From: Symsagittifera roscoffensis
Taxonomy: Eukaryota > Xenacoelomorpha > Acoela > Convolutidae
Length of the DNA: 64,000 nucleotides
NCBI RefSeq assembly: GCF_963678635.1
Contig: NC_087065.1
Span: 30,814,252-30,878,251 of the forward strand
Direction of reading: 5' to 3'
A program made the translations under genes and the position numbers. This document shows positions 12,736 to 24,602 of the stretch, piece after piece. Position 1 is the first letter of the stretch. The number at the start of each line of letters is the position of its first letter. The notes below the pieces were generated by a model. The model saw only the letters and a list, made by a program, of their open reading frames with translations, had not been told where the DNA came from and did no database searches.

Positions 12736-13324
12736 TAAGGAATTCTGCTGGTTTGCTTGTCCAGTTGAGCAACCTAATTTGAATAGACTCGTAAGATATG
12801 ACGACAGAATCGTGGCCTGCTGCCAGATAAAAATTTCGTTGTCAAGAACTTGAACAGTCTAGTGACATAGGAAAAAATGCATTTTCATCTCCATTTACGC
12901 TCAAAGCTTTCTTTTAAAAAAATCATTTTTTTTTCGGAAAGAGTGAGGTCAAACAGTAGACAGCCTTTATATCATATCGGTCAAAAAGCTGAAAAATACT
13001 GTATTAAACAATCAGAACGAAGAAATTACAAAGAAAGTAATTTTACCAAACAAAAAGTGATAAAAAACGGCTTCTGCTTTTGGCAGCGTTTGCTTGAGTC
13101 AAAATACGTCAATCAAAAGAAAGAACCGAGGGTACCCGCGAATTTCAGGGTCGGGTGAATAAAGAGGTGATTTGCGCGAACTGTAATTTTGTTCCTGTGT
13201 TTTATCTGAACGAATGAAACTTTAGGAGATTAGCTTGAGGCAAACATAATCAATTTTTCCGTAAAAAGCTTGAACCTTCCAAAAAACGGCTTCCCTGATC
13301 ATCTATCCAATTTTTTTGCAAAAT
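12736..13324. other. Spacer with one doubtful ORF
   Basis: A lysine-rich open frame of 93 codons runs 12877-13158 on the plus strand. It has no motif and typical AT-rich composition, so I do not call it a gene. Nothing else stands out. Confidence 0.4.
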
Positions 13325-13720
13325 ACACTTACTTTATGGATCTGGAACCAGATCCAAACTATACATTATTATTGGTTATAAATTAGATATTTTATCTCTA
13401 TAAAATATTAAAGACCAACCAATCACACTCCATCAAACTAACGACCCACTTATTTGTAAGTGCTGAATTTACTTGTAATTTCAGCACCAGAGCCTTTTAA
13501 ATTTAACTTACAACTTAGTTGATTTCTCCAAGAGACCGAATCGTAACAAACCAGTATACTCTAGATCTATTGAGACTAAGAGATTTAAGAGTAAGATTAA
13601 GATCGGTATTAGACTAAGAAGTTGCACGATTCTATCCGGCCGAAAATAAGATAGCGTGACGAGCAGACGGTGTACCTTATCTGAAATTACTCTATGAGTT
13701 AACCTCTCGAACATAACTCA
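13325..13720 (-). repeat. Dispersed repeat, inverted copy
   Basis: The reverse complement matches 57575-58260: shared words include CAGATAAGGTACACCGTCTGC, TTTTCGGCCGGATAGA and CAATAGATCTAG, plus the AT-rich stretch near GATCTGGTTCCA. On the minus strand it keeps an open frame at 13508-13714 (68 codons) containing the words HRVISDKVHRLL and LSYFRPDR, also present in the plus-strand copies at 57.5 and 57.8 kb. It is separated from them by about 44 kb and lies in opposite orientation. Confidence 0.8.
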
Positions 13721-15466
13721 TCTGGTGCGACCAAAAGTCTCGAACAAGATCTTAAAAACAAATTAGCTTAGAACTAACCAAATAGATTAGACTTAGAAAA
13801 AAAAACATTTTCAAAAATGTTATACGACAATATTTTAATTGAAATATCTCTACGACTCGATAGATCAGAGCCATTATTCCGAACAACACGAGAACTGCCC
13901 GTTATTGGAAAAAGACCTCGGACAAGAGACGATATACGACTACAAAGGAACTTACCCATAAGTTTCATGCTCGTACGGCAAATGCCAACACAAACTTTTG
14001 TATTCAGAATTTTATTAGCAAAGCATTTAGATTTCATTTGCAAACATAGTATCTTTGAATAAAAATCTTCAACGACAATTACAGGCGCTAAACTTATTAT
14101 TATACAATAACGACTAATAAAAACATCCCTAGTCGTTCCCTTCAAATCTGCTGTAATTAAAAAGGATATCTGGAAGAAAATGTTCATTGAAAAAATTATA
14201 AAAATTAGTTAGTAAACACACAAAAATGTTAGTAATGTATAAATCATCTCTTCATCTCAGCTTCATCACCTAAAACATAACAGCGAATCATAAATCCACT
14301 AACATCATCAAAAACTATTAATAAAATTTTATATTAATTAAACCTTAACTTAATTTATGAAGGCCTAGCCTAATTCTTATTCCCATGTAAATCAAACTTA
14401 CTTAAAATTAACAGATCATCAAGGCATTCGTTGGATCTCTTGTTCATTTTTACCAAAATTAAATCTAATTTTAATATCCTGATCATCAAGGCTTATCCTT
14501 GGATCAAACAGAACAATTTTGTTCTCCCCCACAAAATTAGTAAGGTGTCTAACGACCTCAAACGTCGATTCACTATCCAACCCTTTCTCAAGACCCAGGA
14601 TTAATATAAATTTTTCAATCACACTAACCAATCTCATTAGGATAAACAGTGAAGAACTTCGGTTATTCATCCTTCACTTGACCCCTCCTCTTACCTGACC
14701 CAGGATAATACTTAAATTTAGTAAGTTTAAAATAGTACCTAACGAATTACTTGTGTTCTAATTATACCTGAACCTTGTGGATCGATTTACTATTCTCCAA
14801 CCCTTGAACACAATCACTACCCCTAAATAAGATTGAGTAAGTTAACACCTTAACTTATAATGGCCACGAGAAAATAACAATCATTCTCAGGAATCGGTAT
14901 ATACCTTTCTCTCCAACCCCGAAATACATAAACCAAGATAGGCTGACCAAAAAATTGTAAAAACTAACAGTTTAGGACATAAAAGATCACTAATCCCAGT
15001 TTTGCATCCGTCATCCTAAGCCTTGTGTCACTAGACAATTTAGGAAATAAACAAACAATCATACTACACAATTGTGAAATAAACAACGAAATATATGACC
15101 TCGTAATCACTCCACGCACACAGTCAATAGGATATATTAGAACAAACCGACAAACAATCACAAGGAAATTTTAAGCAAACAAAGACAGATCACACGAAAA
15201 AAATTTTCAAAACGAAGAAACGCAGTCTCCGAATCAGAAACAAGTAATTTAGGAGAACTTTACAGATTAAAAGACTCTACGTAAAAAAAATTACCAAGTT
15301 AATGATACACTATATTTTTCTGATTCAGAAACCACATCACAATCATCAATACAAGGAAAACGAAGAATAAAAAAGACATACAAAAACAAACAAGTAAGTC
15401 TATAGAATTGGAATCAACCAATAAAACACATTGAAAACTACAAATTGACAGTCATAAAACACAAAA
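13721..15466. other. AT-rich leader region of element 1, LTR not resolved
   Basis: This region precedes the gag-like frames of element 1. Scattered short open frames (for example 13774-14187 minus, 137 codons, and 14419-14670 minus, 83 codons) show no family motif. The word GATCATCAAGGC occurs twice (14414 and 14480). By position it should hold the 5' LTR and leader of element 1, but I could not match it to a 3' LTR or place a primer binding site. Confidence 0.35.
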
Positions 15467-17260
15467 ATGCGTCAAAATGAAGAAAGCAAAGATGAGAACT
15501 CCATCCTCCCATTTTTAATCAATTCACTCACTGATAATAGAGGACAAACACAATTTTGTCAAAATTTAACAGCAAATTTATTCGAAAAAGGAACTAGCCC
15601 ATGTACAACAGAATTTCCAGAAGTGAAAATCAAAAGACAAATTATTGATCACTGCCTAAAAGGAATATGTAGCATAACACAACAGTAAGGAATCTATACC
15701 ATAAAAATACATTCACCAAGTAAATTCCATGGTAGATAATCACTTTAAACAGACGATGTAGATATAGATTTTTCAAGAGTATTCACAGAATAAAAAAAAT
15801 ATATATACAACATCAAAACTCACAAAGAGCGATTTTACTATTCACTAACGATGTATTTTCGACAATCTGTAGTTATCTATCTATACTAGAAAAAACAGAA
15901 TCTCAAGGAACTTCGCCAGTTCAAACATCTAGACACTCGACTGTAACACATGAAATTGGAATATTCTCCGAATTTTTTAACTCAATCCGTTAAACTTTAA
16001 GTAGTAACGAAGTTTCTCAGAACTTTAAACACGATTTACAAAAAAAATTTAGCAAGTTTTATCATTGATTATTTCAAACATATTATTGATTTAATTTCAC
16101 AAGCAAGAAAAAATTTTATACTTCAAAATTCTACTGACGACACTGTCTTAGCAGAACAATCAGATTATGTTTGGGAACCCGAATGGTCTCATCGACTATT
16201 CCTGAACATACCAACAGATATTTCAAGCCAAGCAATCAGCACAATTTCTATTAACAAGGATTATGTTAAAGTATATCCACTCACAATTGACGCAACACCT
16301 TTAAAATATAATTCATTTTTACCCGAAAGAATAGGAGAAAATTGTTTAAACTCAACCATCACACAAAATGAAAATCTAAACGGAACTAGAATTCTTACAC
16401 AACAAGATAATCAAACACCATCACACTTCGCAAATGAAGAAGTAGTTCAAACAATAATAACAACAACACAACAAAGTATTTCACCGATACATCCAACTCT
16501 TACAACTCCAAGACCCAAAAAAGCAAAATTAACACCGGTAACATTACAATCTACGGTTAAACCCTCCGTTGTTCCAAAATATTCACAAATGGATTACCAA
16601 ACGTATAGAACAATGACGAAACCAACGCAAAAACAAAGAACATTTACTAGAAATAGTTTTGCATAACATAATTATAACTATGTAAAGAGACCACAAACAT
16701 CTAAACCCCATCGTACAAACACAGAAAATCACTTATTCTCGCAAAAACAAAATTTCCAACAGCCAACAACAAACTAAGTAAAATTTAATGATTATCCACG
16801 ACTTTTACAAGACCCAAGTAAAAATTATCCATTTTCCAACCAAACAAAAACAACAAACAGCAAAGCCAAAATAAACATAAAACACCCTATTATACACCTA
16901 ATTAACTTTCATCAGACAATGATGATTTCTATGAACAAAATCATCAAGTTTTTCAAAACCAAAGACTCCACTCTTATCACGTAAACCAACCAGATATTTT
17001 CGAACCATATACACAAGAACAGCATATGCGACAACCTAGACCAAATCACGCATCTCAAAGTAATAGTTTTTAATCACAAAAACCCAGTTAATACAGATTA
17101 ATATCAACTAACACAATTGCAAAATGAAATCCCACTACCTTCTTATTTACAACAACATTAAATCACAAAAAGTCAACTTAAAAATTTTTCACAAATGCCA
17201 AATTCCGCAGAATTACTTCAAATGACTATGAATCTATACCTAATGGGTGTATCATAAATA
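15467..17260 (+). pseudogene. Gag N-terminal region, interrupted (element 1)
   Basis: An open start (MRQNEESKDENS) runs 73 codons to a TAA at 15686. Protein-like sequence continues in the same or neighbouring frames, best at 16020-16850, where the frame through VWEPEWSHRLFLN and INKDYVKVYPLTID is clean for about 200 codons until TAA at 16664 and 16775. From about 16850 to 17090 a different frame reads better. The composition is rich in Q, N, T and K, and the part before the capsid looks disordered. The role is inferred from its place upstream of the capsid-like segment; the sequence alone gives no family. Confidence 0.55.
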
Positions 17261-17275
17261 ACATCAAAAAAACCA

Positions 17276-17900
17276 TTGATGCTATTCACCGTTATAGACC
17301 CTGAATATTCTGTAGAAGATTACTTTAATGCAGTCACAGCAAATTTAATCATAAATATTGGACCTGAACCAATAAATACACCACATCACCCAAATTGGAT
17401 ACATAGACGCACAGCTTTTATACAAACCACACTTGATGGCGCAGCTCAAAAATTGTTTTCAGTTTTACCTAAAGATATAAAATCAGACTGGAAAAGATTC
17501 ACACAAGAGTTTCGAAAATGTTTGATTCTGAAAAAAACAAGCAACATCAAAGAGTTTTATGCATTGAAATTCGTAGACTACTAAACGAAACGATCAAACA
17601 ACTAGCAGTAAGGATCGAAACACTAGTCCGAAAAGCATATTCACTAAACACTCATGATTATAAAAACACAAAAATGACAGAGATTCTAATGATGACTCTA
17701 ACACCTCAATTACAAAAAAGAAGCAATCAAAAAGAGAGCATCACATCCTTCCTCAATTCGAGAACCAGATTTAGATTTTAGAAGACTAGTAGACAAACAA
17801 CAACAAGCAGAAATCACTATGAAACTAGAAGAAACAGAAAATCTCAACCTATAATATGTTAATTATATTCAAATCACTACAACACAGATAAATGATGTAC
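17276..17900 (+). pseudogene. Gag capsid-like segment (element 1)
   Basis: The frame from 17276 (FTVIDPEYSVEDYF, then WIHRRTAFIQTTLDG and LPKDIKSDWKRFTQEF) resembles the helical retrotransposon gag core, with a W..F..F pattern. It shifts near 17575 into the frame containing LNETIKQLAVRIETLVRKAY, typical of the second half of such a domain, then shifts again near 17770 to a stretch with DKQQQAEITMKLEE that leads to the zinc knuckle. The protein would form the particle shell. At least two frameshifts break it. Confidence 0.65.
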
Positions 17901-17998
17901 AAAATTCAGATACAGATTTTTACGAAAAAATTACTGGAATTTTGAATATATACGAGAAAAACCCAAATTTTAAAGGTAAACCATCATCCAAAAAATGA

Positions 17999-18040
17999 TG
18001 TAATTATTGCCGAAGACATGGACATAGCATTGCTGAATGC
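17999..18040 (+). pseudogene. Gag nucleocapsid zinc knuckle CCHC (element 1)
   Basis: Fourteen codons read CNYCRRHGHSIAEC, a complete C-X2-C-X4-H-X4-C knuckle, the RNA-binding motif of Gag nucleocapsid. A TGA (17996-17998) directly precedes the first cysteine in the same frame, so the motif is cut from the upstream part in this copy. Confidence 0.9.
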
Positions 18041-18189
18041 AGACAAAAACAGCAAGACCACCAAAATAAGCCACAAAAGTACAAAGAACCAAACAAATCA
18101 TTTATCAATACATGAAAAAAGATCAATATTTACCGAAGAAAAACATTCACAGTAATAATAGTTCCGGAAAACCAATTCCAAACAGTTCA

Positions 18190-18720
18190 AATTTTTCCAG
18201 AAATCAATCACCTTATGACTCTAACTACAGAGGTAGGTCACCAGACCAAAAAAATTCATGTTAATTCTCACAAAACAGATATAGTTGATCAAATAGACAA
18301 AATACTCAGTATCGAAATAATTATTCACGATCAAACTCAAATAGACGAGTTTATTCATTTAATAATAAATCTAATTCTTAATCTAGTAATAGATACTATT
18401 GAAATGATAGATCAAGAAACTCATCGTACAATAGACATAGAAATTATTCCAACAGTAGAAAAAGAAGCTACTCAAATAATCAAAACCAACGATATCAAAA
18501 CAATAGATCACGAGCTTATTCAAACAACAGATCAAATCACCAAAGATCTAAATACAACAACTATCAAAATAGATCACGAGATAATTCACAAAATAGGAGT
18601 TTAAACTATTACAATATACAATGAAATTATTCTCAATCACCTCATAGAAATAATACACGTTATCCAGATTCTCAAAACAAATACAGAAGCGATACAGCAA
18701 AACAGCAAAACAAATATATC
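18190..18720 (+). pseudogene. Arg/Ser/Asn/Tyr-rich tail of Gag (element 1)
   Basis: The best frame has a low-complexity basic sequence with words such as NDRSRNSSYN, NNQNQRYQNNRSR and YNNYQNRSRDNSQNRS. At least three TGA and two TAA codons interrupt it. The TGA codons sit where Arg codons abound, which fits CGA to TGA change. Another frame is open at 18215-18604 (129 codons, rich in I, T and D), but it is the shadow of this repeat-like sequence. The tail probably binds RNA; that is inferred from composition. Confidence 0.55.
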
Positions 18721-19139
18721 ATGTACAAACAACTGAAGAAACCAATTCAGATCCCCCTGGTATTAACAATACGGAAACTACCGAATTAAAATTAAATCAC
18801 ATTAATAGCGAATCTGCAGACACTGAAAGCGATACAGACAACACAATCTTATTCAACAAGATAGAAGTTGAAAATGAATATGAAAAATTACAGGCGAACA
18901 ACTTTTTCATTCACATATTTATGAAAATCAATTGGAACTTGTTTTAAATTATCAGAGAAGTAATAACAAACCTAGAAGTAATAACAAACCAATCGAGCAA
19001 ATAATAAATGAAGTAACAACATTACACGAACCTGAAAAACAAGTACCACGTTCCAGTACAAATCACATTTACCAAAATATACCAAAAAAACTACCAAAAG
19101 AAAAAATTTGAACAATCCTTTTTCTTTTAGAAAGTCCAA

Positions 19140-19480
19140 AAAGTAAGTAATTTCAACCACCAGACCTTGAATTAGATTTTTTAATAGACTCTGGAGCAGA
19201 ATCGAATATCATTAATATTCCAACTTGGAATGAAATCAAAATTATACACCCGAAACTAACACCTGTAAAAACAGCCGGTAGACTAGCGATAGCACAAGGC
19301 TCAACTTTAACAAATTACGGAAAAATTCAACTTTTCCGTGTTCCCACTAGAACAAGGGAACAAAACAGACTCCTAAATAAACCACAGATATAAAAAAAAT
19401 ATTATTGGAATACCATTCATCACAAAATACATACCAACAATTAATATATTAGACTGCAAATTAATATAAAAGATAAATAT
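19140..19480 (+). pseudogene. Retropepsin-type protease (element 1)
   Basis: The frame ELDFLIDSGAESNIINIP holds the active-site motif D-S-G-A at 19187-19198, preceded by hydrophobic residues as in aspartic proteases of LTR elements. The later part (GRLAIAQGSTLTNYGKIQLF) fits the flap region. A stop follows within about 70 codons and a TAA lies upstream (about 19148). The enzyme would cut the Gag-Pol precursor. Fragment only. Confidence 0.75.
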
Positions 19481-19486
19481 ACAAGA

Positions 19487-20170
19487 ATGAACAACACCGC
19501 TTTAAAATTCTTCCAAAGAATGAACAAACAACCACCATTTCTTTCAAAATTTTACCCCATCTATAATAAAAAAAGAAAACATCTAAAACCACTCTCAGGA
19601 AACGTTTACGAATTCCCGATCAAACAAAATCATCAATACGACAAAAATCAAAACAGACAACATCTCTATATGTCTGACCTTGAATTTAGACCAACTCACA
19701 AAATTTTTAGAGTAACAATTTCATCAAAAAAATATATGACAAACTCAAACTCTGATATCATTTCTCTACATGTATATAATAAGTCACCGTATAAAATAAC
19801 CCTACATTAAGGACTCCTAGGATATTGTGAAACCAATGCAACGACTTCCCCAACAAAAGAAGTAGCATATAGAGTAAATAATATATTACAATTATTAGAT
19901 ACATGTCAATCAACAATTCTTGATGAAGAATTATCAACAAATAGTATAATGAGCAACGAAAAAAGAAACACATACTATTTCACAAAAACATCTTATTTCA
20001 AACCAACATTAGAAATATCTTAATATACAGAACAACAGCAAAAATTCTTGACATTGTTCAATTTTCAACAATCTCAAATAACACAGAATGAATTTGAAAA
20101 ATTAGCCAATTTATGATTAAGTTATCCCATTTAACAATTTATGCCACGTCTAAATTTGACGTTGGAAAAT
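19487..20170 (+). pseudogene. Pol segment between protease and RT (element 1)
   Basis: The frame is open from 19487 to TAA at 19808 and continues in frame past further stops (TAA near 20021, TGA near 20114, TAA near 20132). It contains the words HKIFRVTISSKKYM and TILDEELSTNSIMSNEKR. It links protease and RT. No separate function is visible. Confidence 0.55.
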
Positions 20171-20174
20171 GAAT

Positions 20175-21021
20175 TCACCAGTACACCTACCCTTGAAACC
20201 TGACGCAATTGTCAAAAAAAGAAAGAGCAAGCAAAGTACCAATACACTTACATGACAAAGTTCATAGATTACTTGACGTTCTAGAACAATACCAAATCAT
20301 ATCTCCGGTAAATGAAGAAGAACAACCAGAAAGATACACCTTTTTTAACCCTGTTATTATTCTCACCAAAGGAGAATCACTACAAATAGTTCTAGACGCT
20401 AGATACCTCAATTCACTCATTGATGAATCTAAATGTATTTGGCCAATAGAACCAATTCAAGTAATTTTAACAAAAATAAACGGTAAATACTTCACAACCG
20501 CAGACATAAACAGCGCATATAATCAAATGCCACTGGATGAACAATCACGACGATTAACACAATTCTTTATCGGAAATCACTAATACGAATTTAATAGATT
20601 ATTCTATGGCATATCCATAGGACCAACAGCTTTTTCAGCATTTATGAGTAAAATGTTTAGACCACTTATACTCAATAAAAATGCAATCACATACTTAGAA
20701 GATGTCTTTATGCAATCACAAACAAAATACCAAATGTTCGTAGCTCTAGAAAAATATCATCAAATTTTGCAGAACGAAAATATGAAAGCAGCCCCAGATA
20801 AATCACATTTATTCTTAACACGCGTAAAGTTTCTCGGACACATTATAGAGAAAAACAATATAACCCCATTGAAATTACGAAAAGACGCAATTCAAAAACT
20901 TCAGCCACCTACAAACACAAAGAAAATCCAAGATTTTCTTGGAATGTTAAATTTCTTAGGTAAATACGTCTATAAAATGCAGTTATACTTAAGAACATTC
21001 TATAACATTCTCAGACAATAA
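20175..21021 (+). pseudogene. Reverse transcriptase (element 1)
   Basis: Clear Ty3/gypsy RT. The first open piece (20209-20583) has VPIHLHDKVHRLL, the fingers part with NPVIILTKGE, LQIVLDARYLN and the first catalytic Asp in TTADINSAYNQMPL. After an in-frame TAA (20581) it continues with NRLFYGISIGPTAFSAFM and then YLED at 20692-20703, where an active enzyme has YxDD. The thumb part (FLGHIIEKNNITP, IQDFLGMLNFLGKYV) runs to a TAA at 21019. The Asp-to-Glu change and both stops make this copy inactive. Confidence 0.9.
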
Positions 21022-21500
21022 AATAATTTTGAATGGACAACAGAACATCAAACACGATTTGACGAAATCAAAAAACTTCTCACCGAACAAATTTCAAACA
21101 CAATCCTAGATCCCAATCAACCATTTTATGCAATGTGCGATGCTTCAAATTTTGGCATCGGTGCAGCATTACTACAATCTCACAATGGAACGAATAAAAT
21201 GAACCTCATTTCAGCAAATTCTCGCCTATTTACACAAGCTGAACTACGACTCTCCACCCTTATGAGAGAATGCACAGCTATCTTACATACTCTAACAGAA
21301 TATGAATTTCTGATACTTGATCAAAACATCCAACAGTTTTTTTTACAGATCATAAACCCATCATATTTCATTTTAGACAAAAATCAAATCCAAACCATAG
21401 AGTTTACAGAATTCAATTAGTTTTATTGAAAATTCCAAACTTACACAAAGTATGAACAGCAGAAAAAAATCTTGCACTACCTGACACTCTTAGTAGAAAT
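21022..21500 (+). pseudogene. RNase H domain (element 1)
   Basis: It follows RT in the same frame after TAA 21019. Catalytic positions are visible in CDASNFGIGAALLQ (first Asp), LMRECTAILHTL (Glu) and FTDHKPIIFHF (second Asp). A frameshift lies in the T8 run at 21337-21344, just before the TDHK motif. A TGA follows in KV-stop-TAEKNLALPD, a position where Trp is common in this family. The enzyme would degrade the RNA strand of the hybrid. Confidence 0.85.
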
Positions 21501-21799
21501 ACACAACCTGAAATACTAACAAGAAAAACAACAGTTCAAATACCACAAAATACAAAATTCTATCTCGCTAAAGATGAAACTTCACCACAATTAGAATGTA
21601 ATTATGCAGTAAAAACTGACATAGAACAATCACAAATAAACAATCTACAACATTTCCCACTCTATTTAGATTGTCAAAACAACCATTATGAAATTGATTT
21701 ATTAGACACATCCACATTAAAGCCAATTCCATATTCACATTGGATCAAAAACAAAACTCAACAAAAACGAATTAGATAACAAGCACATAAAAAAGACCC
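21501..21799 (+). pseudogene. Pol linker between RNase H and integrase (element 1)
   Basis: Continuous frame with NTQPEILTRKTTVQIP, CNYAVKTDIEQSQ and LLDTSTLKPIPYSHW, ending in TAA and TGA near 21777 and 21798. It connects RNase H to the integrase zinc domain. Confidence 0.6.
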
Positions 21800-22360
21800 A
21801 TGATCCTTAATGAAAAAGAAAACCTAACGGAAACAATAAATTTATCAGGACCGTTACCAAATGATACAAAATACACGATAAATCAAATTTTTAATCTACA
21901 TGACCCACTTGACACAATACCCCTATCAAAAATACAAGTAAAAAACTTTTTTCCACCAACAAGAGAAAAAATCACACTAAAATTATTACAGAAATATCAA
22001 AACCTTGATCCTGTCATCAGACAACTAAAATCATGGCACAAATATAAAACTAAGCCAACCAAAGCTGATACCACAATTTTAGGAAACAAAACACTCCTTA
22101 GATACTTTAGAAAATTCAATAATACCACTATAAACGAAAAGACAGATATTTTAGAATATAAAACACCTGACCTTAAAGTACCTTTAAGTATGATGTTAAT
22201 AGTATTCAATACTTCACATAACCTACACACTAAAGGACATTCAGGTGCAAAAAAGACATACTCTAACTTTATCCAAAACTTTTTTTCCCCAAGGCCCCAA
22301 TTTGGATTAAAGTATTATGCAACGATTGTATAATATGTCAATTAAACAAACCCTATCCAA
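21800..22360 (+). pseudogene. Integrase N-terminal HHCC zinc domain (element 1)
   Basis: An open frame of 177 codons (21800-22333) ends with HTKGHSGAKKTYSNF, giving the two histidines. A frameshift in the T/C run near 22281-22300 moves the reading to the frame with LCNDCIICQLNKP, giving C-X2-C. Together they form the HHCC domain that helps integrase bind DNA ends. Confidence 0.8.
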
Positions 22361-22850
22361 ATCAAAAACAAATTGCAGAAAAACAAGATTTTAAAGGACA
22401 AATTCTATATTTCAATCACAGAATATCATTTGACACAAAAGGACCAATTTCACCATCCTCAGAAGGAAACTCATATAAAATGGTCATTTTTGATGCATTT
22501 ACACACTATGTAGAGCTCAACCCCGTACCCCATTGTAATGCTTACTATGCATATACAACATTCTACGAACACTGGATAGCTAAATTCGGATTACACGAAA
22601 TCCTAGTCACAGACAATGGCACTGAATTTCTAATAACGAAATAATTACACTATGCCACTTATACATTATTAAACAAAAACCACGTACATCTCATGGATTA
22701 GTCGAAGGTATGAACCGTTCATTACGAGGATACCTCAGATGTATCTTTAATGGAAATGATACACGATACACCGAGGGGTCAACAGATGTAAAGTTATTTA
22801 CCTTATCAAATAAATCATAAATTACAACAACACTAGGAATGTCAACAAAT
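22361..22850 (+). pseudogene. Integrase catalytic core (element 1)
   Basis: The frame contains SFDTKGPISPSSEG (first Asp at 22432), VILFDAFTHYVEL-like sequence and LVTDNGTEF (second Asp at 22612). The third acidic residue is in SHGLVEGMNRSLRGYL (Glu at 22704). The second Asp to Glu distance is not a multiple of three, so a small indel lies between them, next to the TAA at 22642. DD-35-E integrases join element DNA to the chromosome. Confidence 0.85.
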
Positions 22851-23640
22851 GAAATGGTTTTTAACCAAAAACCACGTAAACTAACTGTGTTTACAGCAAA
22901 CGCCAATAAAAATGCACAAAGTTTTTGCCAACCAAATAAAGATTCAATTTCTTACAATTTATCACTACATACTCATGATCAAGACCACTTTCATCATCCA
23001 CAGATTTTAAAATTAGCTTCTGGTACACACACCGATTGCATTTTAAATAGAGATAAGAAACACAACGAAATTTATCAGAAAGAAAAACAAAAAAACTATT
23101 ACAAAGGCAAAACATGAATAACCAAATCATTTCACGATTTAAACCAGCAACAGATTTAAAAATTGGAACATTTGTTTCGATTCCAAAATTTACAACACAA
23201 AAAGGAACTTCTAAAAGGAACAACCACTCCGAAAAGGACCATATCAAATAATTAGTAAGGCCACTGATGTCACATACAAACTTACTGACTCGAATAAAAA
23301 AGAAATTGTTCAACATCGAAATAACCTATTACCCTATTACCCAAAAGAAAACGCACTCCGTGAATTAACTCAATTGTATTCCTTCACAGGCTTCAAAACT
23401 GTTCAATACAATTCAGAAAATGAAAAAAAATCAAAACACGGACCAACAAAAAAAATTAGTTCACCAAAAATATCCTAAACCAAAGACGAAAACATCTCAA
23501 AAAGAAAGAAAAAATAGAAAAATGAAAGAAAAAATTCTGCCACAGGATCAAAAAGAGAAATCTGAACCTAGAGAATTATCACGACCTAGAAATCAGTCAC
23601 GAAAAAATTATAAAGCCTTCATTCCACAATCTAAATAACT
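22851..23640 (+). pseudogene. Integrase C-terminal part and basic Pol tail (element 1)
   Basis: Fragments include NTDCILNRDKKHNEIYQK-like sequence, then a segment around 23160-23340 with KIGTFVSIP and YKLTDSNKKEIVQHRNNLLPYYP that fits the small barrel after integrase. Last comes a Lys/Gln/Arg-rich tail (23420-23638, 72 codons, TAA end). The basic tail may aid DNA binding; that is inference from composition. Several frame changes. Confidence 0.6.
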
Positions 23641-24413
23641 GAAGAAAGTTGAATTTCAAAAATAAATTTGAACTCTTTTTCATCATTTTGAACATACACA
23701 TTTTCAAAATAACATGCTGAAAAACACTCGAGTAAATCTAGTTCAAAATCTGTAGCATAACTATAACTATAACTTAAAGACCTCCAGGTCAAAAATAAGC
23801 AAACCGCTATGAAATGACAACTAAAATAAATACAATCTCAAAATTACAACCCTCTCCTATCAAGTAGTACGAAGATCAACAATATTTTCCCAACTTAGAG
23901 CTCAAGAACCCTCCAAGCAAAAATATTAAATTAGCCTAAAGAACAAAAAGCACATGATCATTTAGCCCAAAAGTACAAATATTTCTTGGACACCCCCAAT
24001 CATTCCATAAATAAAAACAAAACCAAGAAGATCTTCCCGACACCTCAAAATACCCCCACAACATTATTTGACAAAATCCAACCCACTTGTCAAAAAACCA
24101 ATAAATAATTCGACCACACTGAAATTTAGCCTCAAAAATTAAAGAAAAATTTACAAACCAAATCATTTCTTGAATGCTTCCTTCTACAACAGTCAACAAT
24201 TTTAAACAACTCTTTTCAAACCTTTTCACAAAACTTTTTAACTTCCTTAAATTTTTTATAATATTTTTAGCAGATGCCTTAGAAACTATAACAACTCTTT
24301 TAATAAATTTTTGCAACCCTTTTTTGATTTTCTATTCACTATTCGAAGTATAGATATCCCTTTCCACAGTTCTTGATAACCTCCTTAGGTACGATAATTG
24401 AATAACTATTTAA
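23641..24413. other. Spacer between pol and env region of element 1
   Basis: No convincing coding frame on the plus strand. A 126-codon minus frame (23936-24316) has no motif and I regard it as chance. A spliced env leader could fall here, but no donor/acceptor pair is evident to me. Confidence 0.4.
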
Positions 24414-24602
24414 ATGTTTCGAAATCTATTTAGTAGAACCGATGTTTTCCTACTATTCATAATTTTTCTCACATTTTTATCAATACTGATAATGACAATT
24501 TGCAAATGTATAAAAAAGGCAATCATCACATTCGCATTAGCCACCATTCTTTTGTTTCTTTTTATTGAAGAATATTGGAGTAAACATAAGTTTTCCTCAT
24601 AA
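24414..24602 (+). CDS. Small membrane protein ORF upstream of env (element 1)
   Basis: 62 codons with two hydrophobic segments: DVFLLFIIFLTFLSILIMTI (about residues 10-29) and IITFALATILLFLFI (about 37-51), with a short basic loop (CKCIKK) between them. It overlaps the next frame at 24565. It may be the start of a longer precursor or a separate small protein. I do not know a family. Confidence 0.5.
   Translation: MFRNLFSRTDVFLLFIIFLTFLSILIMTICKCIKKAIITFALATILLFLFIEEYWSKHKFSS

Noticed and set aside
18215-18604. 129-codon ORF rich in Ile, Thr and Asp
   Set aside because: It is an out-of-frame reading of the Arg/Ser/Asn-rich Gag tail.
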